Of a DNA stretch of 64,000 nucleotides, positions 1-9,080 are shown piece by piece (position 1 is the stretch's first letter; each line of letters starts with the position of its first letter). Under the pieces are notes generated by a model. That model had not been told where the DNA came from. It was given only the letters and a program-made list of their open reading frames with translations, and did not search any database. Origin of the DNA: Mucilaginibacter_A sp050955045 (lineage in GTDB: Bacteria > Bacteroidota > Bacteroidia > Sphingobacteriales > Sphingobacteriaceae); contig JBPBQV010000010.1 in assembly GCA_050955045.1 (NCBI GenBank), positions 116,745 through 180,744 on the forward strand, in the 5' to 3' direction. Position numbers and translations under genes: made by a program.

Positions 1-25
1 TATAGGCTGGGTTGTTGTACTATTG

Positions 26-39
26 ATACTTCTTTTACT
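26..39 (+). repeat. dispersed motif copy (ATACTTCTTTTACT)
   Basis: Near-match to the core ATRCTTCTTTTAYC, followed by an AT-rich tail (AATCATTTTATT), 21 bases before the first gene. Confidence 0.7.
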
Positions 40-59
40 AATCATTTTATTAACTTACC

Positions 60-1964
60 GTGGAACAACTTGAATTTCTTAAAAAAGTAGAGCCGTTTAA
101 CTTATTGCCAGCCGAAACTTTAACAAGTATTGCCCAGCAGCTGCAAAAGGTAACTTATAGCACAGAAACTGCCATTTATCAGCAGGAAGTTACTAAAATG
201 AGAGGTGTAGATTTGATTGCTGCTGGCGAATACGAATCTTTTTTTTATGATAACCAGCACAATAAGCGTCTGGTAGAAAACCACCGCGAAGGTTTTTGTT
301 TCGGAGGCCAATCCATTTTACTTAACCGCAATCGTGCTTTGCGTTCTGTAATTGCAAAAGAAGGAACAGTGGTTTATTTTCTTCCCAGAAAAACCTTTAA
401 AGCACTTTGCCAAACGTTCGAAAACTTTTTTCAGTTTTTTACCATCGATTTTGGCAGAAGGATGATGAACGAAGAGTTTGCAAACTTTTTTAAAAATCCG
501 GCATCTTTTGCAGAAGGTCATGGTACAACTGATCAGATCTATTCTAAAAAACTGATCGATATAGAACAACGCGAAATCATTTCCTGCACCACTAATACAC
601 CTGTTTACCAAGCGGCCACAAAAATGGCAGAAGCTAAAGTAAGCTGCCTTTTTGTTAAAGACGAGCAGGAAAAAATTGTAGGCTTTGTTACCGATATTAC
701 CATCAGAGATAATGTGGTAGCCAAACAGATTGATGCCGGCAGCCCCATCAGCAGCGTGATGGACAACCAAATTATTTCTATCAATGTGCAGGCGTATATT
801 TACGAAGCTATATTGATGATGTTCAATACCAAAACGCGCTATCTGCTTACAGAAGAAAACGGAGAATATATTGGTTTTTTGAGCCGCAACAAATTAGTAA
901 GCGACCAGGCGCAATCGCCATTGGTATTTATCCAATCTGTAAAATCAGCTTCATCCGTAACAGAACTTAAACAAAAATGGCAACGCGTTCCATTGTTTGT
1001 CATCCAGTTGCTTGATCGCGGCGTTAACGCAGAAATTGTAAATCAGGTAATCACAACCATTGCAGATACGATTGCATTGAAAGTAATCGAATCTGTAATT
1101 GAAGAACTGGGTACGCCACCGGCAAAATTTGTTTTTATGGCTTTAGGAAGTGAAGGCCGCAAAGAGCAATCTTTAAAAACAGATCAGGACAATGCCATTG
1201 TTTATGAAGATAAAGCAAACGAACACCGCGAACCGGTACGCACTTACTTTTTAACTTTTGCCGATATCGTGTCCGAACGTTTAAATACCATTGGTTTTGT
1301 TTTTTGCAGTGGTGGTTTTATGGCGAAAAACCCGAAATGGACACACTCTTTATCACACTGGAAACGCAATTATACGGAATGGATGGAAGAGTCTGTGCCG
1401 GAAACGATCATCAATTTTTCTACTTTTTTTGATTGTCGTTTTATTTATGGCGAAATCGGAATCATGAATGATTTGAAAGGTTTTCTGGATGATGCGTTGA
1501 AAAAACCTATGGAAAAAGTGTTTTTCCATATGGCCAACAATGCTTTGCAATACGAACCGCCGCTTACGTTTTTTAGAAATATCCGTACCATTACACGTGA
1601 TAGCAAGGAAGTTTTCGACATCAAAAAAGCAATGACACCAATTGTAGATTTAGTGAGGATTTATGCGCTAAAAAACCGCATTTTTGAAGTAAACACAGGT
1701 GAACGCTTAAAAGCTTTGCAAGAAAAAAGTGTTTTTACGGAAACCGAGTTTCAAGAGTTAACGCAATCGTATTACTTTTTGATGAGTATGCGTTTAAAAA
1801 ATCAGGCTAATCAAATCATTCACCAAAAAGTAGAACCTGATAATTACATCCACATCAACAATTTAACAACGATAGAAGAAGCTACTTTAATAGAAATATT
1901 TAAGATTATTAAAAACTTCCAGCTGGGTATAAAAGTCCGTTTTACCAACCGCTTGTTAAATTAA
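60..1964 (+). CDS. cNMP-binding/CBS/DUF294 putative nucleotidyltransferase
   Basis: Predicted cytoplasmic signal-transduction nucleotidyltransferase of 634 residues. In order: a cyclic-nucleotide-binding-like beta barrel (about residues 10-135), two CBS domains (about 165-285), a DUF294 nucleotidyltransferase domain with the diagnostic GSEGRKEQ and a TDQDNAIVY metal-binding segment (about 362-382), and a DUF294 C-terminal helical domain (about 490-630). This layout matches GlnD-like proteins that often sit beside DNA polymerase III epsilon-type exonucleases or sodium symporters; the substrate is unknown. The GTG at 60 is chosen because an in-frame stop (51-53) lies just upstream. A copy of the dispersed motif lies at 26-39. 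Family assignment is firm, function is not. Confidence 0.88.
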   Translation: MEQLEFLKKVEPFNLLPAETLTSIAQQLQKVTYSTETAIYQQEVTKMRGVDLIAAGEYESFFYDNQHNKRLVENHREGFCFGGQSILLNRNRALRSVIAKEGTVVYFLPRKTFKALCQTFENFFQFFTIDFGRRMMNEEFANFFKNPASFAEGHGTTDQIYSKKLIDIEQREIISCTTNTPVYQAATKMAEAKVSCLFVKDEQEKIVGFVTDITIRDNVVAKQIDAGSPISSVMDNQIISINVQAYIYEAILMMFNTKTRYLLTEENGEYIGFLSRNKLVSDQAQSPLVFIQSVKSASSVTELKQKWQRVPLFVIQLLDRGVNAEIVNQVITTIADTIALKVIESVIEELGTPPAKFVFMALGSEGRKEQSLKTDQDNAIVYEDKANEHREPVRTYFLTFADIVSERLNTIGFVFCSGGFMAKNPKWTHSLSHWKRNYTEWMEESVPETIINFSTFFDCRFIYGEIGIMNDLKGFLDDALKKPMEKVFFHMANNALQYEPPLTFFRNIRTITRDSKEVFDIKKAMTPIVDLVRIYALKNRIFEVNTGERLKALQEKSVFTETEFQELTQSYYFLMSMRLKNQANQIIHQKVEPDNYIHINNLTTIEEATLIEIFKIIKNFQLGIKVRFTNRLLN

Positions 1965-1998
1965 TACAGCTACATTTTTCCCTGCATTTTTTGGGGAC

Positions 1999-2012
1999 AT
2001 GCTTCTTTTATC
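1999..2012 (+). repeat. dispersed motif copy, exact core with tail
   Basis: ATGCTTCTTTTATC followed by GGC and AAAAAATCT: an exact core with the typical A-rich tail, in the gap before the MFS gene. Confidence 0.85.
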
Positions 2013-2087
2013 GGCAAAAAATCTTTGTTGTTTCGATTTAACAAACGGGTTTTACAAAACTTCATAGCAGATAATTGTTAAACTGCT

Positions 2088-3296
2088 ATGAATACACATG
2101 ATCCGCAGCAAGCCAATCCCGGAATAAATAAATTAACCTTGTGGGTGATGACAGTTACTACCGGATTGGTGGTAGCCAATCTGTATTATAATCAGCCCTT
2201 GCTGGATGATATTGCCCGAACTTTCCACGTAAGTAACGGTGCGGCCGGAAACATTGCCATGCTTACACAAATAGGTTATGCATTTGGCATGTTGCTGCTG
2301 ATTCCGCTTGGCGATATGCTGAAACGCAAAAGATTAATTATGGTTGATTTTGGCCTGATCATCCTGGCATTATTGCTGGCGGCTTTTGCACCGAGCTTTC
2401 CAGTAATGCTGCTGGCCAGTTTCCTGATCGGCTTTACTTCTATCGTACCACAGTTAATTATCCCAATGGCAGCCCATTTGTCCAAACCGGAAGAGAGGGG
2501 AAAAACGGTAGGTTTTGTAATGAGTGGTTTGCTGATTGGTATTTTACTTTCGCGCACCATCAGCGGTTACGTGGGCGCACATTTTGGCTGGCAGGTAATG
2601 TTTATGGTGGCTGCCGGATTGATGCTTCTTTTATGGGTGATTATTTATTTTCTTTTCCCGGAAATCGAGCCGCAATACAAAGGCAGTTATCCCAAATTGA
2701 TGCGCTCACTAATTCCACTAATCCAAACAGAACCTTTGTTACGCCTTGCAGCCATACGCGGTTTTTTATGCTACGCCTGTTTCGGTGCGTTTTGGACAAC
2801 CCTGATTTTTCTACTGCGCCAACCTCAGTTTAACATGGGTAGCGAAGCAGCCGGCCTGTTTGGTTTGGTTGGTGCTTTTGGCGCTTTAGGTGCTGCTTTT
2901 ATGGGCAGAGTCAGCGATAAAACCAATCCTTATACGGTTACTACTTTTTCTATTATATTAATTGTAATTTCTTACATGATATTTTTTGTTTCTGGCAGAA
3001 GTCTTACCGGGTTAATTATTGGTGTAATTTTACTTGATTTAGGCGTACAAGCCACACACATTTCTAACCAAACCATGATCCTTTCACTTTCTGCAGAAGC
3101 TAGAAACCGCCTGAACACTGTTTATATGGTTTCGTATTTTCTGGGTGGCGCAACCGGTACTTTTTTAGCCAGCCGCGTATGGAACACCTGGAACTGGCAC
3201 GGTGTAACCATAGTTGGCTTAACGTTATCTGTTGCTGCGTTGTTAGTTCATATTGCATACCGCAAAACAGTACAGTTAAATCTAAAACTGAATTGA
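2088..3296 (+). CDS. MFS transporter (YnfM/arabinose-efflux-like)
   Basis: Inner-membrane major facilitator of 402 residues with about 12 hydrophobic segments. The first helix carries NLYYNQPLLDDIA, and the loop between helices 2 and 3 carries GDMLKRKRL, a form of the MFS G-x-x-x-D-R/K-x-G-R-R/K motif. The NLYYNQPLL signature is common in the YnfM-type putative drug/sugar efflux group; the substrate cannot be read from sequence. It starts at the ATG at 2088 after a 123-base gap, so it is probably monocistronic. A copy of the dispersed motif (2622-2635) is inside the gene and encodes MLLLW in a membrane helix. Confidence 0.88.
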   Translation: MNTHDPQQANPGINKLTLWVMTVTTGLVVANLYYNQPLLDDIARTFHVSNGAAGNIAMLTQIGYAFGMLLLIPLGDMLKRKRLIMVDFGLIILALLLAAFAPSFPVMLLASFLIGFTSIVPQLIIPMAAHLSKPEERGKTVGFVMSGLLIGILLSRTISGYVGAHFGWQVMFMVAAGLMLLLWVIIYFLFPEIEPQYKGSYPKLMRSLIPLIQTEPLLRLAAIRGFLCYACFGAFWTTLIFLLRQPQFNMGSEAAGLFGLVGAFGALGAAFMGRVSDKTNPYTVTTFSIILIVISYMIFFVSGRSLTGLIIGVILLDLGVQATHISNQTMILSLSAEARNRLNTVYMVSYFLGGATGTFLASRVWNTWNWHGVTIVGLTLSVAALLVHIAYRKTVQLNLKLN

Positions 3297-3332
3297 TTTC
3301 AGAACAGCATTTTAGTATACAAAATCAATTTT
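3291..3332 (+). terminator. possible stem-loop after MFS gene
   Basis: AATTGATTT (3291-3299) pairs with AAATCAATT (3322-3330), followed by TTAAAT. It overlaps the stop codon. Weak, AT-only stem. Confidence 0.35.
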
Positions 3333-3485
3333 AAATAAAATCCAAACAATAATCTTATCAAAAAGATAGTTTCTATTGCTTTGATATAGTTTTCTGCGGA
3401 ATGTATCAAAATTTATAAAAGTTTTGGTTTGAAGGAAGTTTCCTGGCATCATCTTAGAACACACATCAACAATAACAACGGAAAT

Positions 3486-3683
3486 ATGACTCTTAAAAAC
3501 AGCATTCCCGATAAAACTTCCGAAGAAAAAGATTGGGAAGATCCATTGAATCCGGAAAACCCTAGTGATAGTAGAAACGAAGAACAATTTACCAGGCAGG
3601 TAAATGAAGCGAAGAGAAGAAAGAACAATTTAACAGAGAAAGACCACATTGATAAGCCCAGAAAAACTGGTAACGATAAATAA
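3486..3683 (+). CDS. small hydrophilic hypothetical protein
   Basis: Short acidic/basic protein of 65 residues with no hydrophobic segment, rich in K, E, D, N and P (for example WEDPLNPENPSD), so probably disordered. An in-frame ATG at 3429 would add 19 residues; the ATG at 3486 is preferred because the extension is histidine/asparagine-rich and atypical. It ends 20 bases before the next tiny gene, and both are likely co-transcribed up to the stem-loop at 3885. Similar small hydrophilic proteins are common in Sphingobacteriaceae. Function unknown. Confidence 0.55.
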   Translation: MTLKNSIPDKTSEEKDWEDPLNPENPSDSRNEEQFTRQVNEAKRRKNNLTEKDHIDKPRKTGNDK

Positions 3684-3703
3684 CTAACCCTAAAAAACTC
3701 AAA

Positions 3704-3862
3704 ATGAAATCATATACAACCTCTATTAATAAAATGATGAAAAACTTTGACAAAGAGTTAAAAACCATTTTGGAAAAAGATATAGCAACTGCAAAAACAG
3801 CACACAATGGTTTAATTAAAAACATTGATGCATTGCCTGATATTCAATTAAAAATTGCATAA
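3704..3862 (+). CDS. 52-residue hypothetical protein
   Basis: Short open frame beginning MKSYTTSINKMMKNFDKEL and ending DIQLKIA. It is predicted to be helical and lysine-rich, with no signal peptide or membrane segment. It follows the 65-residue gene by 20 bases on the same strand and is directly followed by a strong stem-loop, which supports it being a translated unit. Function unknown. Confidence 0.5.
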   Translation: MKSYTTSINKMMKNFDKELKTILEKDIATAKTAHNGLIKNIDALPDIQLKIA

Positions 3863-3884
3863 TCTTTTACTAACAATTTAAAAC

Positions 3885-3916
3885 AAAAAATCCTGTTTAA
3901 CCAAGCAGGATTTTTT
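3885..3916 (+). terminator. bidirectional rho-independent terminator
   Basis: AAAAAATCCTG (3885-3895) and CAGGATTTTTT (3906-3916) form an 11-bp stem with a 10-base loop. A-runs and T-runs on both sides let it serve the small-gene unit (plus) and the GH5 operon (minus). Confidence 0.85.
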
Positions 3917-3970
3917 GTTTTAAAGGGCTTCAAATCTGATATAACTATGCGATTTTTAGCAGTAAATATA

Positions 3971-5050
3971 TTATTTCAGGCCATTAAGCTTTTTTATCAA
4001 ATCTACCTCATCCTGCCGATAAGGCGTACCGTCTATTTTAAAAATATCGTGAAACCATTCTAATGGTTCGCCTCCGTTAGCCATCGGCGTATCCCAGGCA
4101 TAAATGGTATTGGTTTTACCAGTAACAAACCCCCAGTTAATAGCACCAACATTTTCTTGTTTAAGCAGCGGCATAATGTTGAAGAAACGACTATTCCTTA
4201 TCCGTGCCATATATTCTGTACAAATTAGTGGCCTACCAAAAGTTTTTAACAGCTGAATTACGCGCAAGTGCATTGCTGGTTCTTCGTAATCGTGGTAAGT
4301 AATTACATCAGAATGTGTAATTTGAAACTGGTTTAATTTCTCAAAATCCCAAGCCCAAATACCTGCCGTTATGGGTTGATCAGGATTTACGGATCTTGCC
4401 CATTCAAAAATATGCGTTAACAAAGGCAGCGAACTTTCTTTTTTATCAGAGTTGCCCGGCTCGTTGTATAAATCCCACAACAAAATCCGTTTATCATGTG
4501 CAAAACGCATCATTACATCTTTTACATATTTTTCTAATGCCGGGAAATTAGCTTCATTACTTGATGCCGGAGTACCAGGATCTTGCATCCAGCCGGAATT
4601 ATGGATACCAATTTTGGGTTCCGGCTGCTTTCCCGTTTGCGGAACCTTGTTCCAGCAATCATCAAAAAACACAAATAAAGGTTGTATATGGTGTTTTTGG
4701 GCGATGGTTAAAAACTGATCCATTCGTTTTTTAAATCCTTCGGGATCTTGTTTCCAGGCCAAGCTATGTAAAAAAACACGCATTGTATTAAAGCCAATTC
4801 CTTCGGCCCAGTCTAATTCTTTGTCAATTGTTTTTGGGTCGAAAGTATCCGCCTGCCACATTTCCAGCTGGTTGATAGCATTAGCCGGAATATAATCAGC
4901 ACCCGAAAGCCATTGATGCTGCGCGTACCATGCGTTAGCCTTTGCTGCCGGCCAAACTGATGCTGTTTTTACCGGTACTTTTTGTGCAGATAACTGGGTT
5001 CCAACAAAAAGAAAAAAGTAAATAACCAGAATACGTTTTTTAATGTTCAT
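3971..5050 (-). CDS. GH5-like secreted glycoside hydrolase
   Basis: Predicted exported retaining beta-glycosidase of 359 residues with a (beta/alpha)8 cellulase-type fold. The signal peptide is about residues 1-22 (ends QLSAQ). The clan A catalytic pair is visible: acid/base Glu197 in DLYNEPGN and nucleophile Glu279 in ICTEYMAR, with FNTMRVF near residue 88 and WGFVTGKT near 310 as further GH5-type landmarks. Close relatives are often called 1,4-beta-xylanase or cellulase; the real substrate is not determinable here. It is last in a minus-strand operon (TonB receptor, GH43, GH5), 41 bases after the GH43 gene, and ends at the bidirectional terminator at 3885-3916. Confidence 0.85.
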   Translation of the reverse strand: MNIKKRILVIYFFLFVGTQLSAQKVPVKTASVWPAAKANAWYAQHQWLSGADYIPANAINQLEMWQADTFDPKTIDKELDWAEGIGFNTMRVFLHSLAWKQDPEGFKKRMDQFLTIAQKHHIQPLFVFFDDCWNKVPQTGKQPEPKIGIHNSGWMQDPGTPASSNEANFPALEKYVKDVMMRFAHDKRILLWDLYNEPGNSDKKESSLPLLTHIFEWARSVNPDQPITAGIWAWDFEKLNQFQITHSDVITYHDYEEPAMHLRVIQLLKTFGRPLICTEYMARIRNSRFFNIMPLLKQENVGAINWGFVTGKTNTIYAWDTPMANGGEPLEWFHDIFKIDGTPYRQDEVDLIKKLNGLK

Positions 5051-5062
5051 GCTGTTTTTAGC
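5049..5062 (+). repeat. sister-form motif (ATGCTGTTTTTAGC)
   Basis: Sister form of the dispersed motif with tail TGATAAAAATTG, overlapping the last two bases of the GH5 start codon complement and filling much of the GH43-GH5 spacer. Confidence 0.65.
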
Positions 5063-5091
5063 TGATAAAAATTGAAGAATTAATAATTATA

Positions 5092-6159
5092 CTACTTTTT
5101 CGTTTGGATTTTTTTTTCAGAAGGAACAGGAATTGGTGTTTCGGCTTTAACCGGTAATCCGAAGTGCGGTGTGCCATCTTTATTCCAAGTAAATTTTTGT
5201 GCTCTTGGTGATCGGTCACGCCCGCAACCTTGTCCCGGCTCTGAGTTGGCGTGATATAAAATCCAGTCTTCCGTTCCATCAGGAGATTTAAAAAATGAAT
5301 TATGGCCGGGCGCGTAAACACCATTTTCTGGCGATTGCTTGAAAACTGGCTGAGTTGATTTTTTCCAGGAAGTAGGTTTAAGAAGGTTACTTTTTGCAGA
5401 AGCAGTAAGCATTCCTAAAGCATAAAAATCTGTCCAGCAACCACTTGCAGAATAAACCAAGAAGATTTTATTGCCATGTTTTAAATACTGCGGACCTTCG
5501 TTTACATCAACATGCGGCGGATTGTTAGGATCGTGCAAATCGCCGTTTTTTTCCCACGCATAAGTTGGGGTAGAAATCATTACGCGCTTTCCGCTAAGCG
5601 TCCAGGGGTTTTTCATTTTAGCAATGTAAATGTTTTGCCGGCCATTTGTGTCGCCGTCCCAACCGGCCCAAATCATATACAGCTGCCCGTTTTGCTCAAA
5701 AACATCACTGTCAATAGCCCATTTATCCGCAGTAACAGCAGCTACTTTTCCTTTTAAAACCCAGTTTCCTTTAAATGGATCGGCAGAAGTGTTTTCTAAA
5801 ACATAAGTTCGATGCTGGTTATTATTGCCATTATCTGCTGCAAAATACGCGTACCATTTTCCTTTGATAAAATGAAATTCGGGCGCCCATAATTCTTTAG
5901 AATAAGCGGTTCCGGCAGGCGGAACCCAAATTGTTTTATGTTCAGCAGTTTTTAAATCTGCCAGGTTTTTGGTTTTCCACAGCACTAAGCTATCTTGCAA
6001 AGTATTGGTATAATAGTAATAACCGTTTTTGTAAAAACTGTACGGATCGGCACCGGAAGGCAGCAACGGATTGGTAAAAGTTTTAGCTTGGTTTTGTGCA
6101 AGAGAAACTGAAAAAAGCAGTGGTAAAAACAGTATCAGTAAAAAGCAATTCTTTTTCAT
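5092..6159 (-). CDS. GH43-family secreted glycosidase
   Basis: Predicted exported five-bladed beta-propeller glycosidase of 355 residues, with signal peptide about 1-21. The inverting GH43 triad can be placed: base Asp38 (SGADPYSF), pKa modulator Asp150 (WAIDSDVF) and acid Glu221 (DVNEGPQ). ELWAPEFH near residue 90 is also typical. Members act mainly on arabinan, arabinoxylan or xylo-oligosaccharides. It lies 33 bases after the TonB receptor and 41 before the GH5 gene, so the three are likely one transcript for capture and hydrolysis of a plant-type glycan. A sister-form motif (6122-6135) lies within the signal-peptide codons. Confidence 0.88.
   Translation of the reverse strand: MKKNCFLLILFLPLLFSVSLAQNQAKTFTNPLLPSGADPYSFYKNGYYYYTNTLQDSLVLWKTKNLADLKTAEHKTIWVPPAGTAYSKELWAPEFHFIKGKWYAYFAADNGNNNQHRTYVLENTSADPFKGNWVLKGKVAAVTADKWAIDSDVFEQNGQLYMIWAGWDGDTNGRQNIYIAKMKNPWTLSGKRVMISTPTYAWEKNGDLHDPNNPPHVDVNEGPQYLKHGNKIFLVYSASGCWTDFYALGMLTASAKSNLLKPTSWKKSTQPVFKQSPENGVYAPGHNSFFKSPDGTEDWILYHANSEPGQGCGRDRSPRAQKFTWNKDGTPHFGLPVKAETPIPVPSEKKIQTKK
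6122..6135 (-). repeat. sister-form motif inside GH43 signal peptide
   Basis: GGTAAAAACAGTAT on plus, i.e. ATACTGTTTTTACC in the coding direction; it encodes part of the hydrophobic core ILFLPLL. Confidence 0.6.
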
Positions 6160-6192
6160 GTTTTTATTTGAATTGTATTTATAGGATTAATA

Positions 6193-8913
6193 CTATTTCA
6201 AAAGCTGATCGAACAATAAAGAAACATAGTAGACCGAACCAATTTGCGGGTTGCCATAAGAAGTAAAATAAATTTTGTTGAGAATATTAGATCCGCCAAC
6301 TTTTAAAGTACATTTTGCCGAAGTAATTTTATAAGAAACCTGCGCATCAACCGTTCCGAAAGCCGGTACAATGCCGGTTGCAAAAGGAGATTCCCATAAA
6401 AACTGATCCTGCCAGCGGTACTGCACGTTAAAGCCAATATTTTTATAAATATCACGACTGTTGATACCCAAATTATAGCGATAAGCCGGTGTATTATATT
6501 GATTAATCAATCCATTGCTGGCACTGCTCAGCTTATTGTAAGAAACATTGCCGGTTAAATTAAACTGATATAACTGGTAATCTGCACCAACCGCAAAACC
6601 ATTGGTTTTAACTTTTGCCGGATTGTTTACAGTAGTTGTAAAAACCTGATAATTAGCTAAACCAGCCGGATTTGCAGGCGTTGGGTTTTGAATGAGTATC
6701 TGATTGGAAATAAAGTTTTTATACTGATTGAAGTAGTAATAAGCATCCAGCAAAAGCTTACTGCTAACCAAGCCTTTATAACCAACTTCGTAAGCCTGTA
6801 CACTCTCTGGTTTTAAATTGCTAAAAGTATATTGTTGCAAAGCAGCAGCATTACCGGTTGCGCTAAATTGCCGAAAACTTTGCAGCGTATACCCTTTGTT
6901 GCTGTTTAAATTGTACTTATCAATCAGTTCCGGCAAGCCACCAATAATACGTGTATTTGGGCGCACCAATAAATCAATGTACTGGTTTTGTGTGGTTGGA
7001 TTACGATAACCAGTTTGATAAGAAACTCTAATATTATTATTTGGCAAAACAGTATAAACGCCAGAAAAACGTGGCGTAAACTGTCCGTCAAAATTCTGAT
7101 TTTTATCATAACGCAGCGAACCTGTTAATTTTAATTTATCAGCAAAAAGCTTTTTAACTATCTGTGTGTAAGCTCCTACTTCGTTGATATTAATACTTCT
7201 GGTTAAATCGTCAAACAACGTTCCGTCAGAATGGAGTTTATAAACGCGATAGTTCGCGCCTACCAAAACATCAACCACATTGTTTAACAATTTAGAAAAG
7301 TTGTACATACCTTCTGCATTATACAAATTAGATTTATCGTTGAATTTTGCACCGCCACCGGGACCGATTGTTTTATTCGTTATCTGATTTTTTAAAGTTT
7401 GAAATGCTTCGGAACCGGGCTGCGGACGGCCATTATCTGCAATAGCACGCGCAATTTGCTGCGCCACAGCATCACTTTGCGGTCCGGTTAATCCAACAGG
7501 TATTAAAACTAATGGGCTTCCTAAACGGGCACCATTGTATGCTTGTGCAAAATGTGTAAACCAGGTTGTTGAAGGTTTCCAATATTCGTTAATTAAAGTA
7601 CCTAAAGCTGTTGCATTATAGGCATCGCCAGAACGTTCTTGCGTGGTATAACCTCTTAAAAAGAAATCAGAACCTCTCAATTCTAATTTATACTGGCCTA
7701 ACGTAAAGTTTTTTAAAGAATAACGATCCGAACCGGTATAAACCGAAGTACCAATACCATAATTAGCTTGTGCTATGGCTTCTAAATGATCATTAAATTT
7801 ATAATGCAAAGCACCTAAAGTTTTAATGGATTTAGTTCCATAATCAACCAAAGCATTTTCATTATAGCCGGTACGCGAAATGGTTTGTCCGTTTAATAAA
7901 CCTGCTGTGGCACCAAAAGTCGTATTAATCTCATCACCATAAACGTTTACACCATCGTAATTCGGATCGGTTGTACGCGTACCATTTTTGATTGTCGAGT
8001 TCAAACGATTATAATCTGTATAATTTCGGGCTTGCCAATCGTTTGCTTTCAGGTAAGAGAAATCAATTTTAAAAGCAAAACGATTGTTAAACGCTTTGGC
8101 ATAACGCAAACTGTAATCATTATAAACGGAAGCTTTTTGTTGCTTATCATTGATGTGATTTAAACCAGTTTTAAGTTGAACACTTAAACCCTGATACGTG
8201 AACGGACTTTTTGAAGTCATCAGCAAAGTTCCGTTAATTCCGCCTGCTCCGTATAATGCAGAAGAAGCGCCGGGAAGCAGTTCGGCATTATCTACGTCCA
8301 GTTCAGAAAGTCCTACAATATTGCCAATAGAAAAATTTAAACCTGGCGCCTGATTATCCATTCCATCAACATATTGGTTAAAACGTTCGTTTCCGTTACT
8401 GTTAAAGCCGCGTGTATTGATTGATTTAAAAGTTAAACTCTGCGCACTTAACTCCACACCTTTTAAATTGGCCAAAGCATCATAAAAAGAAGGTGCGGCA
8501 GATTGTTGGATTGCTGCGGCACTCATGCGCTCGATAGAAACCGGCGATTCTAAAATCCGTTCCGGCGTACGGGAAGCTGCAACTACTACTTCCTGACCTA
8601 AAATCCCCTGCTGGTTTAATTCAAAATTGAGGTTAATAGAAGAACCAGAAATCTGCTGCTCTACAGTTTGATAACCAATGTAGGAAACAACCAAAGTAAA
8701 AGGTTTTTGCTTAGTTGTTTTGAAGCTGAAACGGCCTGAGGCATCTGTAGAAGTACCCGAACCGCCTTTTACCGATATACTTACGCCAACCAGTTTTTCT
8801 TTAGAGGTTTTATCGGAAACGGTGCCCGAAACGGTTGTTTGCGCAGATAATTTTGCTACAGAAAAAACTACAAAAATAAACGCACAAATACTGTGGGTAA
8901 AAATTTTACTCAT
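6193..8913 (-). CDS. TonB-dependent outer-membrane receptor
   Basis: Outer-membrane active transporter of 906 residues. Signal peptide about 1-24 (ends LSAQ), CarboxypepD_reg-like beta-sandwich (about 27-105, GTVSDKTSKEKLVGVSISVKG), plug domain (about 115-235, ASRTPERILESPVSIERM, then RGFNSNGNERFNQYVDGMDNQ) and a 22-strand barrel ending in the aromatic-rich LLFDQLLK. It is the CirA/FepA-like type rather than a SusC, as there is no SusD partner downstream. Two glycosidases follow at 33 and 41 bases, suggesting it imports the oligosaccharide they produce. No copy of the dispersed motif is found in its 2.7 kb. Confidence 0.9.
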   Translation of the reverse strand: MSKIFTHSICAFIFVVFSVAKLSAQTTVSGTVSDKTSKEKLVGVSISVKGGSGTSTDASGRFSFKTTKQKPFTLVVSYIGYQTVEQQISGSSINLNFELNQQGILGQEVVVAASRTPERILESPVSIERMSAAAIQQSAAPSFYDALANLKGVELSAQSLTFKSINTRGFNSNGNERFNQYVDGMDNQAPGLNFSIGNIVGLSELDVDNAELLPGASSALYGAGGINGTLLMTSKSPFTYQGLSVQLKTGLNHINDKQQKASVYNDYSLRYAKAFNNRFAFKIDFSYLKANDWQARNYTDYNRLNSTIKNGTRTTDPNYDGVNVYGDEINTTFGATAGLLNGQTISRTGYNENALVDYGTKSIKTLGALHYKFNDHLEAIAQANYGIGTSVYTGSDRYSLKNFTLGQYKLELRGSDFFLRGYTTQERSGDAYNATALGTLINEYWKPSTTWFTHFAQAYNGARLGSPLVLIPVGLTGPQSDAVAQQIARAIADNGRPQPGSEAFQTLKNQITNKTIGPGGGAKFNDKSNLYNAEGMYNFSKLLNNVVDVLVGANYRVYKLHSDGTLFDDLTRSININEVGAYTQIVKKLFADKLKLTGSLRYDKNQNFDGQFTPRFSGVYTVLPNNNIRVSYQTGYRNPTTQNQYIDLLVRPNTRIIGGLPELIDKYNLNSNKGYTLQSFRQFSATGNAAALQQYTFSNLKPESVQAYEVGYKGLVSSKLLLDAYYYFNQYKNFISNQILIQNPTPANPAGLANYQVFTTTVNNPAKVKTNGFAVGADYQLYQFNLTGNVSYNKLSSASNGLINQYNTPAYRYNLGINSRDIYKNIGFNVQYRWQDQFLWESPFATGIVPAFGTVDAQVSYKITSAKCTLKVGGSNILNKIYFTSYGNPQIGSVYYVSLLFDQLLK

Positions 8914-8990
8914 AAATTAATGTTAAGTTTAGGTTGAATTAGAAACTTAAAGTTAAATAAGTTTCAGCAAAAAAAGTCAATTTTTTTGCT

Positions 8991-9064
8991 GATAAAAGAA
9001 GTATTTTTAGAAAAAATAGATGTTTAAACTTGATTACCAGAAAGTTGAGAATACTTCTTTTAGC
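8991..9064. repeat. inverted pair of dispersed motif between lpxB and TonB receptor
   Basis: GATAAAAGAAGTAT (8991-9004, exact core on minus) and ATACTTCTTTTAGC (9051-9064) face each other across 46 bases just downstream of the lpxB stop codon. Each has its outward A/T tail (the left tail reads TTTTTTTGCT, the right GCATTTTTC). They can pair over about 12 bases, so this may end lpxB transcription. Confidence 0.75.
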
Positions 9065-9080
9065 GCATTTTTCTCTAAAT

